This document shows positions 25,659 through 33,389 of a stretch of 35,908 nt of DNA, piece by piece (position 1 is the stretch's first letter; each line of letters starts with the position of its first letter). Below the pieces are notes generated by a model. It was given only the letters and a program-made list of their open reading frames with translations, made no database searches and was not told where the DNA came from. Both the position numbers and the translations under genes were made by a program. The stretch is from positions 1 to 35,908 of the forward strand of contig URQL01000003.1 of the NCBI GenBank assembly GCA_900550005.1. Reading direction: 5' to 3'. Origin of the DNA: an uncultured Erysipelotrichaceae bacterium (lineage in GTDB: Bacteria; Bacillota_I; Bacilli_A; Erysipelotrichales; Coprobacillaceae).

Positions 25659-26777
25659 ATGTATTTAATAAAAAATGTAGAAGTTTATGCACCAAAATAC
25701 TTAGGTAAGAAAGATGTTTTAATTTCAGATAAGATAGAAAAAATAGAAGATTCTATTGATTATGACTTATTTGATATTATTGATGGTACAAATAAAATAC
25801 TTGTGCCAGGTTTTATTGATCAACATGTTCATATTACTGGTGGTGGAGGGGAAGGTAGCTTTAAAACCAAAGCACCAGAAATTATGCTATCTAAATTAAC
25901 GCAAGCAGGAATTACAACTGTTTTAGGATTATTAGGAACAGATGGGATATCGAGAGATGTTGAAAATTTACTTTCTAAAGCGAAAGCTTTAAAAGAAGAA
26001 GGTTTATCTTGTTTTATTATTAGTGGTTCTTACCAATATCCACCAATTACAATTACTGGCGATATAAAAAAGGATATTCTATTTATTGATGAAGTTGTAG
26101 GGTGTAAACTTGCTTTATCAGATCACCGTTCTAGCCATATCACGGTGCAAGAACTTATTCGTTTAGCTAGTGATATAAGAGTAAGCAGTTTGCTTAGTGG
26201 AAAACCGGGTGTTTTAGTATTACATATGGGAGATGATAAGCAAGGATTAGCTAAAGTATTTGAAGCTTTAGAATCGACTTCTATTCCAATCACAACTTTT
26301 AGACCAACCCATGTAACACGTACTTCTCATTTATTGGAAGATAGTTATAAGCTACTAGAAATGGGTGGTTATATTGATATGACAGCGAGTCCGGCGTTTA
26401 GTGCAACTAAAGCCATTATTGAAGCTAAAAAAAGAGGATTACCATTAGAAAGAATTACCATTTCATCCGATGGTCAAGGGAGTTATTCTTCTTATGATCA
26501 AGATGGTCATTTAACTAAGATAGGTGTATCCTCTGTACAATGTCTTTATGACGAATTTAAAAATATGTTAGCTAATGGTTTTTCTTTGGAAGAAGCTTTA
26601 CCTTATTATACTCAAAATGTTGCTAAAGGATTAAACTTAAATAAAGGAGAAATTGTAGAAGGCAAGGATGCAGATTTACTCCTTTTAGATCAAGATACTT
26701 CTATTGATAGTGTGATTGCCTTAGGTAAAGTTCATATTTTAAATAAAAAACAAATAATTAAAGGTACATACGAATAG
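25659..26777 (+). CDS. iadA: Isoaspartyl dipeptidase (beta-aspartyl peptidase)
   Basis: The 372-residue amidohydrolase hydrolyses beta-aspartyl dipeptides derived from damaged proteins. Visible zinc-site features are HVH (H56, H58) in DQHVHITGG, the carboxylated-Lys position in GCKLALSDHRSSH, later His residues in LHMGDD and RPTHVTR, and the catalytic Asp in SSDGQGS. The GGGGEG loop after HVH is typical of IadA. The start ATG 25659 has TGGAGGT; a TTG 12 bases earlier lies in that site. It follows the FtsX-like gene in one operon and ends at a strong hairpin. Confidence 0.92.
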   Translation: MYLIKNVEVYAPKYLGKKDVLISDKIEKIEDSIDYDLFDIIDGTNKILVPGFIDQHVHITGGGGEGSFKTKAPEIMLSKLTQAGITTVLGLLGTDGISRDVENLLSKAKALKEEGLSCFIISGSYQYPPITITGDIKKDILFIDEVVGCKLALSDHRSSHITVQELIRLASDIRVSSLLSGKPGVLVLHMGDDKQGLAKVFEALESTSIPITTFRPTHVTRTSHLLEDSYKLLEMGGYIDMTASPAFSATKAIIEAKKRGLPLERITISSDGQGSYSSYDQDGHLTKIGVSSVQCLYDEFKNMLANGFSLEEALPYYTQNVAKGLNLNKGEIVEGKDADLLLLDQDTSIDSVIALGKVHILNKKQIIKGTYE

Positions 26778-26801
26778 GGTCATAATATAAAAGATGAAAT
26801 A

Positions 26802-26847
26802 AAAAAAGACGATTTATCAGTTTTTAACTGGTTTCTATCGTCTTTTT
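26802..26847. terminator. Bidirectional terminator between iadA and trpS
   Basis: AAAAAAGACGAT (26802-26813) pairs with ATCGTCTTTTT (26837-26847) around an inner CAGTT/AACTG helix. Poly-A and poly-T flanks allow both convergent genes to end here. Confidence 0.85.
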
Positions 26848-26882
26848 AGTTTAAGTAGAGTATAAAAACAATAAAATATCCT

Positions 26883-27959
26883 CTATTCAAAATATTTTTT
26901 AATACTATCTTGATTATCATCAAAATAATTGATTTTCATAGCATCTTTTGCTTTTTTTAGAGTTGCATTGGCTTTTATGTTTGCTTTTTTGCAACCTTCT
27001 TCTAAGACTTTCATGACTTCGTCAATATTTTGTTCTAAAGCATGACGACGTTCTCGAATTGGTGCTAAAGTATCTTCTAATACTTTGATTAAGAAACGTT
27101 TAATTTTAACGTCACCTAAACCACCTCTACGATAATGATCTTTTAATTCATTTAAGTTTTTATAATCTGGTAAATATTTTTCAAAGTGTTCATCTTTACA
27201 GAAAGCATCTAAATAGATAAATACAGCATTTCCTTCAACTTGTCCTGGGTCACTTACTTTTAAGTGATTAGGGTCAGTATACATGCTCATTACTTTTTTA
27301 GATACTTCTTCAGGTGTATCGGATAGATAGATACCATTACCTAATGATTTAGACATTTTAGCTTTACCATCAATTCCTGGTAAACGACAACATACTTCAT
27401 TATCTTCATACATTCCTTCTGGTTCTACTAATACATCACCATAAATATGGTTAAAGCTACGAACGATTTCACGAGTTTGTTCTAACATTGGTTTTTGATC
27501 TTCTCCAACAGGAACTGTTGTTGCTTCAAAAGCAGTAATGTCTGCTGCTTGTGATACAGGGTAGTTTAAAAAACCAACTGGGATACTTGTTTCAAATCCT
27601 CTTTGTTTGATTTCGTCTTTAATTGTTGGGTTTCTTTGTAATCTTGAAACAGTAACTAAGTTCATATAATAAGTTGTAAATTCACATAAAGCTGGAACTT
27701 GAGATTGGATGAACATTGTTGTTTTAGTAGGGTCTAATCCTACAGACATATAGTCTAAAGCGACTTCTAAGATGTTTCTCCTAATTTTTTCTGGATTGTC
27801 AGCATTGTCAGTTAAGGCTTGAGCGTCGGCAATCATAACGTAAATTTCATCGAATTTACCTGAATTTTGTAGTTCTACTCTTTTTCTAAGTGATCCTACA
27901 TAATGTCCTAAATGTAATTTTCCTGTAGGACGATCTCCTGTTAAAATGATTTTTTTCAT
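26883..27959 (-). CDS. trpS: Tryptophanyl-tRNA synthetase
   Basis: The 358-residue class I synthetase charges tRNA-Trp. The HIGH motif appears as HLGH (16-19) after GDRPTGKL, and the KMSKS loop is intact ([11 protein letters not shown]). The length is slightly above the usual 330 or so. GGAGAAG precedes ATG at 27959. The open frame continues 52 codons upstream, but those bases are the T-box leader, not protein. Transcription is controlled by charging of tRNA-Trp through that leader. Confidence 0.97.
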   Translation of the reverse strand: MKKIILTGDRPTGKLHLGHYVGSLRKRVELQNSGKFDEIYVMIADAQALTDNADNPEKIRRNILEVALDYMSVGLDPTKTTMFIQSQVPALCEFTTYYMNLVTVSRLQRNPTIKDEIKQRGFETSIPVGFLNYPVSQAADITAFEATTVPVGEDQKPMLEQTREIVRSFNHIYGDVLVEPEGMYEDNEVCCRLPGIDGKAKMSKSLGNGIYLSDTPEEVSKKVMSMYTDPNHLKVSDPGQVEGNAVFIYLDAFCKDEHFEKYLPDYKNLNELKDHYRRGGLGDVKIKRFLIKVLEDTLAPIRERRHALEQNIDEVMKVLEEGCKKANIKANATLKKAKDAMKINYFDDNQDSIKKYFE

Positions 27960-27977
27960 AATCTTCTCCTTTTCTAA

Positions 27978-28209
27978 CAAAAAAAGTTTTTGTCCAAATA
28001 GGACAAAAACATTATCGCCACCTATTGCAAACACCATCATGTTTGTTTTCTTTAACGCAGAAATCACGGCGCCACTACTCGTTTTCACTTTCATTTTGCT
28101 TCTAGCTAAGCCCATTCCTACTTACTTCATAATAAGGTTCCACCAACCCCTTATTCTCTATCTATGTCTATAAATAGTACTCTTCTTAGTTAAGCGAATT
28201 TTTTTGTTA
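27978..28209 (-). promoter_or_regulatory. Tryptophan T-box leader of trpS
   Basis: On the minus strand, stem I has an AGTA element and a GGTTGGTGGAACC distal part. The specifier context GAA-TGG-GC places UGG (Trp) at 28114-28112. The T-box core is AGGTGGC (28023-28017), whose UGGC would pair with the G73 acceptor end expected for tRNA-Trp. The terminator GTTTTTGTCC/GGACAAAAAC (28010-27986) with a T-run ends just before the trpS ribosome site. The bases after the core (GATAATG) depart from the usual ACCGCG. Uncharged tRNA should favour antitermination. Confidence 0.85.
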
Positions 28210-28214
28210 CTAAT

Positions 28215-28243
28215 ACAATAATACAGTTTTAAATATTTGTCAA
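28215..28243 (-). promoter_or_regulatory. Promoter of the trpS T-box leader
   Basis: TTGACA (28243-28238), a 17-base spacer and TATTGT (28220-28215) on the minus strand. Confidence 0.75.
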
Positions 28244-28251
28244 TGTAGGAA

Positions 28252-28435
28252 TTAACAATCTAGAAGAGATCTTTCTGTTCCTTCACTAATGTCATCTTTG
28301 GGATCATGCCATAATTTATTCTTTTGTTGTACCAGGTTTTAATTTAGTTTGAATGACTTGTTCTAAGCAATCTTCACAAACACTATCAGATATAATATTA
28401 TGCCAGCTCATATCCCTACCATTTTCACGCTTTAA
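28252..28435 (-). pseudogene. Remnant of a small Cys-containing gene (frameshifted)
   Basis: On the minus strand, one frame from ATG 28411 to TAA 28316 encodes 31 residues containing WHNIISDSVCEDCLEQVI. The +1 frame then continues with LWHDPKDDISEGTERSLLDC to TAA at 28254-28252. The two read like one short protein split by a frameshift, with a CxxC pair that could bind zinc. It may begin further upstream, where a TGA blocks the frame. I do not recognise the family. Confidence 0.3.
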
Positions 28436-28450
28436 TCATAATGCATACTT

Positions 28451-28462
28451 ATGTTATAACAT
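28451..28462. repeat. 12-base perfect palindrome
   Basis: ATGTTATAACAT lies upstream of the XRE gene. It is short and AT-only, of uncertain meaning. Confidence 0.25.
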
Positions 28463-28520
28463 ATAATATTCAAAAGCGAATAGTATAACTTATTCAAGCT
28501 AAAAATAAATGATATATTTA

Positions 28521-28552
28521 TTGCTTTTATATTATAAAAACTTTTATAATAT
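28521..28552 (+). promoter_or_regulatory. Promoter and operator of the XRE regulator gene
   Basis: ATATTATAAAA (28529-28539) and TTTTATAATAT (28542-28552) form a perfect 11-base inverted repeat with a 2-base centre. It contains the -10 TATAAT (28545-28550). A -35 TTGCTT lies at 28521-28526 with an 18-base spacer. Binding here would block the promoter, as expected for XRE autoregulation. Confidence 0.55.
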
Positions 28553-28572
28553 GAAGTAAGAGGTGTAAAACT

Positions 28573-28980
28573 ATGAATAGAATAAAAGAAGTAAGAAAAC
28601 AAAAGAAATTATCACAAGTCGAATTGGCTAGTAAACTTGGTGTTAATCAAACAGCAATAAGTCAATGGGAAAGAGGATCAACTTTACCATCAGGAAATTT
28701 ATTACCAAAACTTACTGCGTTATTGGATACATCATCTGATTATTTATTAGGAATTAGTGATGAACCACCAGTTAAAATTGATCCAGATGATATCATTTCT
28801 AAAATCACGAGACAAATTGTTTTAGATACATTAGAAATGGATGAATCATCTAAAAAAGAAGTTTATGATATTTTATTTAAATTCAATGCATTGTTATCTT
28901 CTACAAATAGAGAAGATGCGTTAACTTTAGTTAAAGATCAACTAGAATCTATTAATAAAGTATTCAACAAAGAAGCATAA
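28573..28980 (+). CDS. XRE (Cro/CI-type) transcriptional regulator
   Basis: The 135-residue protein has an N-terminal lambda-repressor-like helix-turn-helix (about 3-58; KLSQVELASKLGVNQTAISQWERG holds the recognition helix) and a mainly helical C-terminus of about 70 residues for dimerisation. No protease or metal motif is seen. AGAGGTG precedes ATG 28573. It stands alone between terminators. Targets are unknown apart from its own inverted repeat; it could be a leftover from a mobile element or a stress regulator. Confidence 0.88.
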   Translation: MNRIKEVRKQKKLSQVELASKLGVNQTAISQWERGSTLPSGNLLPKLTALLDTSSDYLLGISDEPPVKIDPDDIISKITRQIVLDTLEMDESSKKEVYDILFKFNALLSSTNREDALTLVKDQLESINKVFNKEA

Positions 28981-28997
28981 TAGAGTGCTTCTTTTTT
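28969..28997 (+). terminator. Terminator overlapping the end of the XRE gene
   Basis: AAAGAAGCA (28969-28977) pairs with TGCTTCTTT (28986-28994), followed by TTT. Confidence 0.8.
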
Positions 28998-29075
28998 AGT
29001 GTATCAAACTTTTTAATTCATCGATTGATTTTTTTGTAGAATAGATTGAAACAATAATTTATACTGTCCCAAAAT

Positions 29076-29108
29076 AAAAAGCAATGATCAAATGAATCAT
29101 TGCTTTTT
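29076..29108 (-). terminator. Terminator of the EIIB-like gene
   Basis: AAAAAGCAATGAT (29076-29088) pairs with ATCATTGCTTTTT (29096-29108). It overlaps the last codons and stop of the minus-strand gene and could also stop plus-strand transcription. Confidence 0.8.
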
Positions 29109-29507
29109 GCTTTTACGATAAGAACAAACTCTTTTAATGTGCATGACATTATCTTCGCCTTCAAAGTGCCAAGGATTGAAAGGATTTTGTTTATATCCTT
29201 CTATGATATCTTGAGCATCTTCATAGACATCTTCAACATTCATTGTTCCATACATCTTAGGTGGTAAAAGATATACGGGTTTATGGATATTGGGATTGGT
29301 TTTGAAGAAACGACTGGTTTCAAATTTTAAATGTGGACAGCACATAACGACATCGTATTCGTTGATGACATCATTTGCTAAATGGAATGGTTGAAAGTTA
29401 ATCGAAACCTTGTCTTCATAACCTAAGGCCTTAATATCATTTGACATCTTTACAGACATAGCACTTGATGAAAACCCACCAAGGCAACATATTAAGATCT
29501 TAATCAT
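29097..29507 (-). CDS. Orphan PTS EIIB-like protein (lactose/cellobiose type)
   Basis: The 136-residue cytosolic protein starts ILICCLGGFSSSAM, the phosphocysteine loop pattern (C-x-x-G-x-S-S-S) of PTS IIB domains of the cellobiose/lactose family. C8 is the likely phosphorylation site. Normal IIB proteins of this type have about 100 residues; here about 30 extra residues (NPFNPWHFEG... ending SYRKSKKQ) follow. No EIIA, EIIC or hydrolase gene is beside it. GGAGGG precedes ATG 29507. A cre-like site lies just downstream of its promoter. It may serve a distant PTS or act as a regulatory phosphocarrier. Confidence 0.72.
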   Translation of the reverse strand: MIKILICCLGGFSSSAMSVKMSNDIKALGYEDKVSINFQPFHLANDVINEYDVVMCCPHLKFETSRFFKTNPNIHKPVYLLPPKMYGTMNVEDVYEDAQDIIEGYKQNPFNPWHFEGEDNVMHIKRVCSYRKSKKQ

Positions 29508-29526
29508 AAAATTCTACCCTCCTTTG

Positions 29527-29540
29527 TACAAGCGCTTTCA
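29527..29540. promoter_or_regulatory. Catabolite-responsive element (cre) candidate
   Basis: TACAAGCGCTTTCA matches the CcpA consensus TGWAANCGNTNWCA except at its second and third bases. It lies 3 to 16 bases after the predicted transcription start of the EIIB-like gene, fitting repression. Confidence 0.55.
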
Positions 29541-29549
29541 TTACTATAA

Positions 29550-29578
29550 ATTATAGGCGAAAGAATTGAAAAAAGCAA
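29550..29578 (-). promoter_or_regulatory. Promoter of the EIIB-like gene
   Basis: On the minus strand, TTGCTT (29578-29573), a 17-base spacer and TATAAT (29555-29550). Confidence 0.65.
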
Positions 29579-29761
29579 GGGAAATTCAATAAAAAATCAC
29601 TTTTAGATGATGATTGTTTTATTAAAGTAGTTTTATTCAAGTGATCGTTTATATTAATTAGGATATCTTTGACAGTTGAAAAATTTAAAAAGTTAAGATA
29701 TGTCCATTTTATAGGTGTTTCTTAATACTTTTGTTTTTGGAAAAATGTACTAATATAAAAA

Positions 29762-29785
29762 AGAGGGTGGTAATGTTACCACCCT
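29762..29785 (-). terminator. Terminator of the HAD phosphatase gene
   Basis: GGGTGGTAA (29765-29773) pairs with TTACCACCC (29776-29784). Read on the minus strand it is followed by CTTTTTT. The rest of the 292-base gap between genes holds the EIIB promoter and cre and otherwise shows nothing. Confidence 0.8.
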
Positions 29786-29799
29786 GTAATGAATTAATA

Positions 29800-30456
29800 T
29801 TAAAGTTCTTTATTTTTTAATAAAGTAAGGACATCTTCTAAAGAATCAACGATTTTGTAAGTTTTAGAAGCATATTCTTCTTCTGGGTATTTCATATCAG
29901 GTACACAGATCACTTTGATATTAGCGCTACTAGCGGCTTGAATACCGGCTTCTGAGTCTTCTAATACAACAGCATCTTCTACGCTTACACCAAGTTTTTC
30001 ACAAGATTTTAAGAATACTTCAGGATTTGGTTTTCCTTTTGTTACTTCATCTCCACAAATGGAATCATCGAAGTATTGTGTAATATTAGCACTTTTTAAA
30101 ATAACGTCTACACGATTTCTGTTTGATGATGTTGCGACGATTGTTTTATAATTGTTTTCTTTTAGATATTTTAATAGATCTACTAACCCTTTTTTTATTG
30201 GTACACCTTCATTTTCAAATAAATCTGCCATATATTTGTGTACTTTTTGAATAACTTCTTCAATAGGAAAATCTTCGCCAAATTCTTTATGGAATTGATC
30301 ATAGATTCCTTTGATAGGTTTTCCAAGTAATGTTTTATAAAATTCTTTTGTCATGGTATGACCTAGTTTAGCACATTCGATAACATAACCATCATAAGTT
30401 ACTCTTTCGCTGTCGATCATTAGACCATCCATATCGAAAATTACAGCTTTAACCAT
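29800..30456 (-). CDS. HAD hydrolase, beta-phosphoglucomutase-like
   Basis: The 218-residue HAD protein has the small helical C1 cap. DMDGLMIDSE (8-17) holds the nucleophile and general acid, VATSSN is motif II, the KGKPNPEVF region is motif III and VLEDSEAGI is motif IV. This group includes beta-phosphoglucomutase and 2-deoxyglucose-6-phosphate or sugar-phosphate phosphatases. The exact substrate is not readable. GAAAGGAG precedes ATG 30456. It is transcribed away from the T-box operon and ends at its own hairpin. Confidence 0.9.
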   Translation of the reverse strand: MVKAVIFDMDGLMIDSERVTYDGYVIECAKLGHTMTKEFYKTLLGKPIKGIYDQFHKEFGEDFPIEEVIQKVHKYMADLFENEGVPIKKGLVDLLKYLKENNYKTIVATSSNRNRVDVILKSANITQYFDDSICGDEVTKGKPNPEVFLKSCEKLGVSVEDAVVLEDSEAGIQAASSANIKVICVPDMKYPEEEYASKTYKIVDSLEDVLTLLKNKEL

Positions 30457-30487
30457 TTTTTGCTCTCCTTTCAGTTTATAAAAATAG

Positions 30488-30514
30488 TGTATAATGGTTC
30501 CTAAATTTTGTCAA
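30488..30514 (-). promoter_or_regulatory. Promoter of the beta-phosphoglucomutase-like gene
   Basis: On the minus strand, TTGACA (30514-30509), a 15-base spacer and TATACA (30493-30488). Confidence 0.55.
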
Positions 30515-30662
30515 TTTTATCTTCGGGCTAATTTTTTATTTAATTCTTTTTTATTGAAAGAAATAGTGTAAAATAGAAAGAATCAATAACAAATGCGTTT
30601 TCTTTTAGAATTAATAGAAAAATAGTAACTAAAAATAAATTTAAAAAAATTAAAAAATAGTG

Positions 30663-30690
30663 TTGACAAGACATCAAAATAGTTTATAAT
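30663..30690 (+). promoter_or_regulatory. Promoter of the T-box amino acid transport operon
   Basis: TTGACA (30663-30668), a 16-base spacer and TATAAT (30685-30690). The stretch 30515-30662 before it is AT-rich with nothing else visible. Confidence 0.85.
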
Positions 30691-30696
30691 GATGGC

Positions 30697-30941
30697 ATAC
30701 AAACAAATAAACCCAGTGAAAAAGAGAGTAATCGATTTTGGAATTTACAGCGAGCTAGTGTAGGTGGAAGACTAGTAAGGAAGAAACGGTGAAGCGCACT
30801 TTGGAGGGGAATATCTGAATACATAGGATATTCGGTAAGCTTACCTTACAAGCGAGAGTGAATGTAGAGTCAATCTACATTAACGAGAGTGGTACCGCGA
30901 TAGATATTCGTCTCTTGGATTTTTCCAAGAGACGTTTTTTT
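30697..30941 (+). promoter_or_regulatory. T-box leader, best read as arginine-specific
   Basis: Stem I carries the GAGAGTAA element and a distal GGTGGAA loop. The core AACGAGAGTGGTACCGCG is at 30882-30899, and the terminator CGTCTCTTGGA/TCCAAGAGACG (30909-30934) has a T-run. CGGTA (30833-30837) can pair with TACCG (30893-30897). UGGU predicts an A73 tRNA. The specifier region GAAGCGCAC allows CGC (Arg, 30795-30797, followed by AC as usual), GCG (Ala) or AGC (Ser). A73 speaks against Ser, and specifiers usually end in C, so Arg is the best reading. Confidence 0.85.
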
Positions 30942-30970
30942 GTTAGTAGAGAGAAAGGGGAATGGATATT

Positions 30971-31690
30971 ATGGTAGGTGCAAGTTCAGTTTTAGCAATT
31001 GCCATTGATTTTGGAAAGATGACGAAATGGATTCCAACATTTATCGATGGAACAATTGTAACAATAGTGTTATCACTATTGACAGTAGTTATAGGATGTA
31101 TTTTAGGGTTGATCGCAACATTAATGAAACGATCACGCATGAAAGCTTTAAATGTTCTAGGAGCATTTTATACACAAGTGATCCGTGGAACACCAATGTT
31201 ATTACAATTATATATCTGGTTATATGGATTACCAATGATTGGTTTATCTTTACCTGCTATTCCAGCTTTAGGTTCTGTTTATGGATCAAGAGAATTTATT
31301 ACAGCTGTTGTAGCTTTAGGAATTAACTCAGGTGCATATATTTGTGAATTATTAAGAGGTGGTCTTGATTCTATTGATGCAGGACAAATGGAAGCAGGTC
31401 GTTCATTAGGGTTATCAAATCTTGAAACAATGCGCTACATTATTATTCCTCAAGCAGTAAAAGTGATTTTACCAGGGTTATGTAATGAATTTATTCAAAT
31501 GATTAAGGAATCATCAATCGTATCAACAGTTGGTATTTTCGATGTAATGTATACAAGTAACATTGTTAAAGCGGCAACATATTCAGTATTTGAATCCTTA
31601 ATTATTATCGCAATTATTTACTTATTCTTAACAACAATCATGACAACAGTTATGGGTATGATAGAAAGGAAGTTGAATAAAGATGCTTAA
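30971..31690 (+). CDS. Polar amino acid ABC transporter, permease
   Basis: The 239-residue HisM/ArtQ-type permease has about five membrane helices and the ATPase-docking EAA loop ([20 protein letters not shown]). It imports polar amino acids with the ATPase and lipoprotein that follow. The start is uncertain: ATG 30962 is only one base from AAAGGGG, while ATG 30971 is properly spaced, so I chose the latter. It overlaps the ATPase gene by 8 bases. The T-box in front suggests arginine or another basic amino acid as substrate. Confidence 0.92.
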   Translation: MVGASSVLAIAIDFGKMTKWIPTFIDGTIVTIVLSLLTVVIGCILGLIATLMKRSRMKALNVLGAFYTQVIRGTPMLLQLYIWLYGLPMIGLSLPAIPALGSVYGSREFITAVVALGINSGAYICELLRGGLDSIDAGQMEAGRSLGLSNLETMRYIIIPQAVKVILPGLCNEFIQMIKESSIVSTVGIFDVMYTSNIVKAATYSVFESLIIIAIIYLFLTTIMTTVMGMIERKLNKDA

Positions 31691-32417
31691 AACAGTTAAT
31701 TTACACAAAACATTTGGACATTTAGAAGTTTTAAAAGGAATCACAACTGAAATCCATACAGGTGAAGTTGTAGCCGTCATTGGTCCTTCTGGATCAGGAA
31801 AATCAACTTTCTTACGATGCTTAAACTTATTAGAAGAACCAACACAAGGTGAAGTTATTTTTAAAGATCAAAACTTAACTAAAAAAGATGATAAAAACTT
31901 TAATATTGATAAAGTAAGAGAACATATTGGAATGGTATTTCAACATTTCAATTTATTCCCTCATATGACTGTATTAGATAACATTACATTAGCTCCTATT
32001 AAAGTAAAAGGGATGAACAAAGCAGATGCTGAAAAAAAAGCAGTTGAATTACTTAAAAAAGTAGGACTAGAAGATAAAAAAGATGTTTATCCAAATAAAT
32101 TATCTGGAGGACAAAAACAACGTGTGGCTATCGCAAGAGCCTTAGCTATGGATCCAGAAGTAATGTTATTTGATGAACCAACAAGTGCACTAGACCCAGA
32201 AATGGTTAAAGAAGTATTATTAGTAATTAAAGATTTAGCAGAGTCAGGAATGACTACTGTTATTGTAACTCACGAAATGGGATTCGCTAAAGAAGTAGCA
32301 AGTCGTGTTATGTTTATTGATCAAGGGATTATCTTAGAAGAAGGAACTCCAGAAGAAGTATTCAATAATCCTAAAAATCAACGTACAAAAGATTTCTTTG
32401 ATAAAGTTATGTATTAA
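31683..32417 (+). CDS. Polar amino acid ABC transporter, ATP-binding protein
   Basis: The 244-residue GlnQ/ArtP-type ATPase has Walker [10 protein letters not shown] (31-39), Q-loop [14 protein letters not shown], signature LSGGQKQR, Walker [13 protein letters not shown] and switch His in VTHEMGFA. All functional motifs are intact. AAAGGAAG lies inside the permease gene before ATG 31683. A small hairpin (AAGATTT/AAATCTT, 32420-32441) follows and could shield the upstream mRNA end. It works with the permease and the binding lipoprotein in one T-box operon. Confidence 0.96.
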   Translation: MLKTVNLHKTFGHLEVLKGITTEIHTGEVVAVIGPSGSGKSTFLRCLNLLEEPTQGEVIFKDQNLTKKDDKNFNIDKVREHIGMVFQHFNLFPHMTVLDNITLAPIKVKGMNKADAEKKAVELLKKVGLEDKKDVYPNKLSGGQKQRVAIARALAMDPEVMLFDEPTSALDPEMVKEVLLVIKDLAESGMTTVIVTHEMGFAKEVASRVMFIDQGIILEEGTPEEVFNNPKNQRTKDFFDKVMY

Positions 32418-32419
32418 TT

Positions 32420-32441
32420 AAGATTTATAAACGCAAATCTT
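32420..32441 (+). promoter_or_regulatory. Intercistronic hairpin
   Basis: AAGATTT (32420-32426) pairs with AAATCTT (32435-32441), between the ATPase and binding-protein genes, with no long T-run. It could give the binding-protein mRNA a protected 5' end or cause partial termination. Confidence 0.35.
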
Positions 32442-32477
32442 TAAATAAAACAAAAATAAGAGAGAGAGGACTAAATT

Positions 32478-33326
32478 ATGAAAAAATTATTAAAACTCGC
32501 ATTAGCTGGTGCAATGGCAGTATCTCTAGTTGGTTGTGGAAGTAAAGGGGAAACACAAGACAAACTAGAACAAATCAAAGCAGCTGGAAAAATCGTAATG
32601 GGAACTTCACCAGACTTCCCACCTTCAGAATTCTACATGTTAGATGAAAACGGGAAAAAACAAATCGTAGGTACAGACATTTCATTAGCACAAGCAATTG
32701 CTGATGAAATTGGGGTAGAATTAGAAATTAAAGCAACTGACTTTAATGGGGTTTTAGCGAACATTCAAGCAGGTTCAGTAGATATGGGGATCTCAGGATT
32801 TGCACAAACTGACGAAAGAGCAAAAGTTATGCAATTCTCTACAGGATACCAAAGAGAAACATCTGATGGATATCAAGGATTATTAGTAACAAAAGCTACA
32901 GCAGAAAAATACAAAACATTAGCAGAATTTAAAGCAGCAAAATTATCAATTGCAGCACAAGCTGGTTCAATTCAATATGAAATGGCAATGAAATTAACAG
33001 ATGAAAAAAATATTAAACAATATGGTACAACAGATGCTTCAGCATTAGCATTAAACTCAGGAGATGTTGATGCCGTTGTAGTTTCAACAAGTTCAGCTGA
33101 ACCAATGTTAACTACTTTCCCAAATTTAACAATCTTACCACAAGATGAATTTGATTTAGATGCAGAAGGTAAATATTCTACAAACGTTATCGGATTCCCA
33201 CTAGGTGATGAATATAAATCATTAATTGAAGTAGCTAACAAAGTAATCGATGAAGCTAAAGCAAACGGTGATTTAGAAAAATGGGCTAACGAAGCACAAG
33301 AAAAATCAGTTAATGCAATTGACTAA
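32478..33326 (+). CDS. Amino acid ABC transporter substrate-binding lipoprotein
   Basis: The 282-residue family 3 solute-binding protein has a lipoprotein signal: a Lys-rich start, a hydrophobic core and the lipobox LVGC (17-20), so it is anchored to the outer face of the membrane by Cys20. The mature part begins LEQIKAAGKIVMGTSPDFPP, the usual first strand of the family. The region GISGFAQTDERAKVMQFS supplies the conserved Arg that binds the alpha-carboxylate. GAGAGAGG precedes ATG 32478. It captures the substrate for the two upstream subunits. Confidence 0.95.
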   Translation: MKKLLKLALAGAMAVSLVGCGSKGETQDKLEQIKAAGKIVMGTSPDFPPSEFYMLDENGKKQIVGTDISLAQAIADEIGVELEIKATDFNGVLANIQAGSVDMGISGFAQTDERAKVMQFSTGYQRETSDGYQGLLVTKATAEKYKTLAEFKAAKLSIAAQAGSIQYEMAMKLTDEKNIKQYGTTDASALALNSGDVDAVVVSTSSAEPMLTTFPNLTILPQDEFDLDAEGKYSTNVIGFPLGDEYKSLIEVANKVIDEAKANGDLEKWANEAQEKSVNAID

Positions 33327-33331
33327 TAAAT

Positions 33332-33356
33332 AAAAAGCAACATTATGTTGCTTTTT
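33332..33356 (+). terminator. Terminator after the binding-protein gene
   Basis: AAAAAGCAACAT (33332-33343) pairs with ATGTTGCTTTTT (33345-33356). Readthrough would be needed for the M20 gene, as no promoter is visible between them. Confidence 0.75.
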
Positions 33357-33389
33357 GTATACACAAATTAAGGAAAAGAGGGACTAAAA

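Noticed and set aside
27960..28115. 52-codon N-terminal extension of trpS
   Set aside because: It runs through the T-box leader and terminator. The ATG at 27959 has the ribosome site and matches the family start.
31027..31326. 99-codon plus-strand frame inside the permease gene
   Set aside because: It is out of frame with the clear HisM-type permease, and its composition (many Tyr, Cys, Asn, Ile) is that of a shadow frame.
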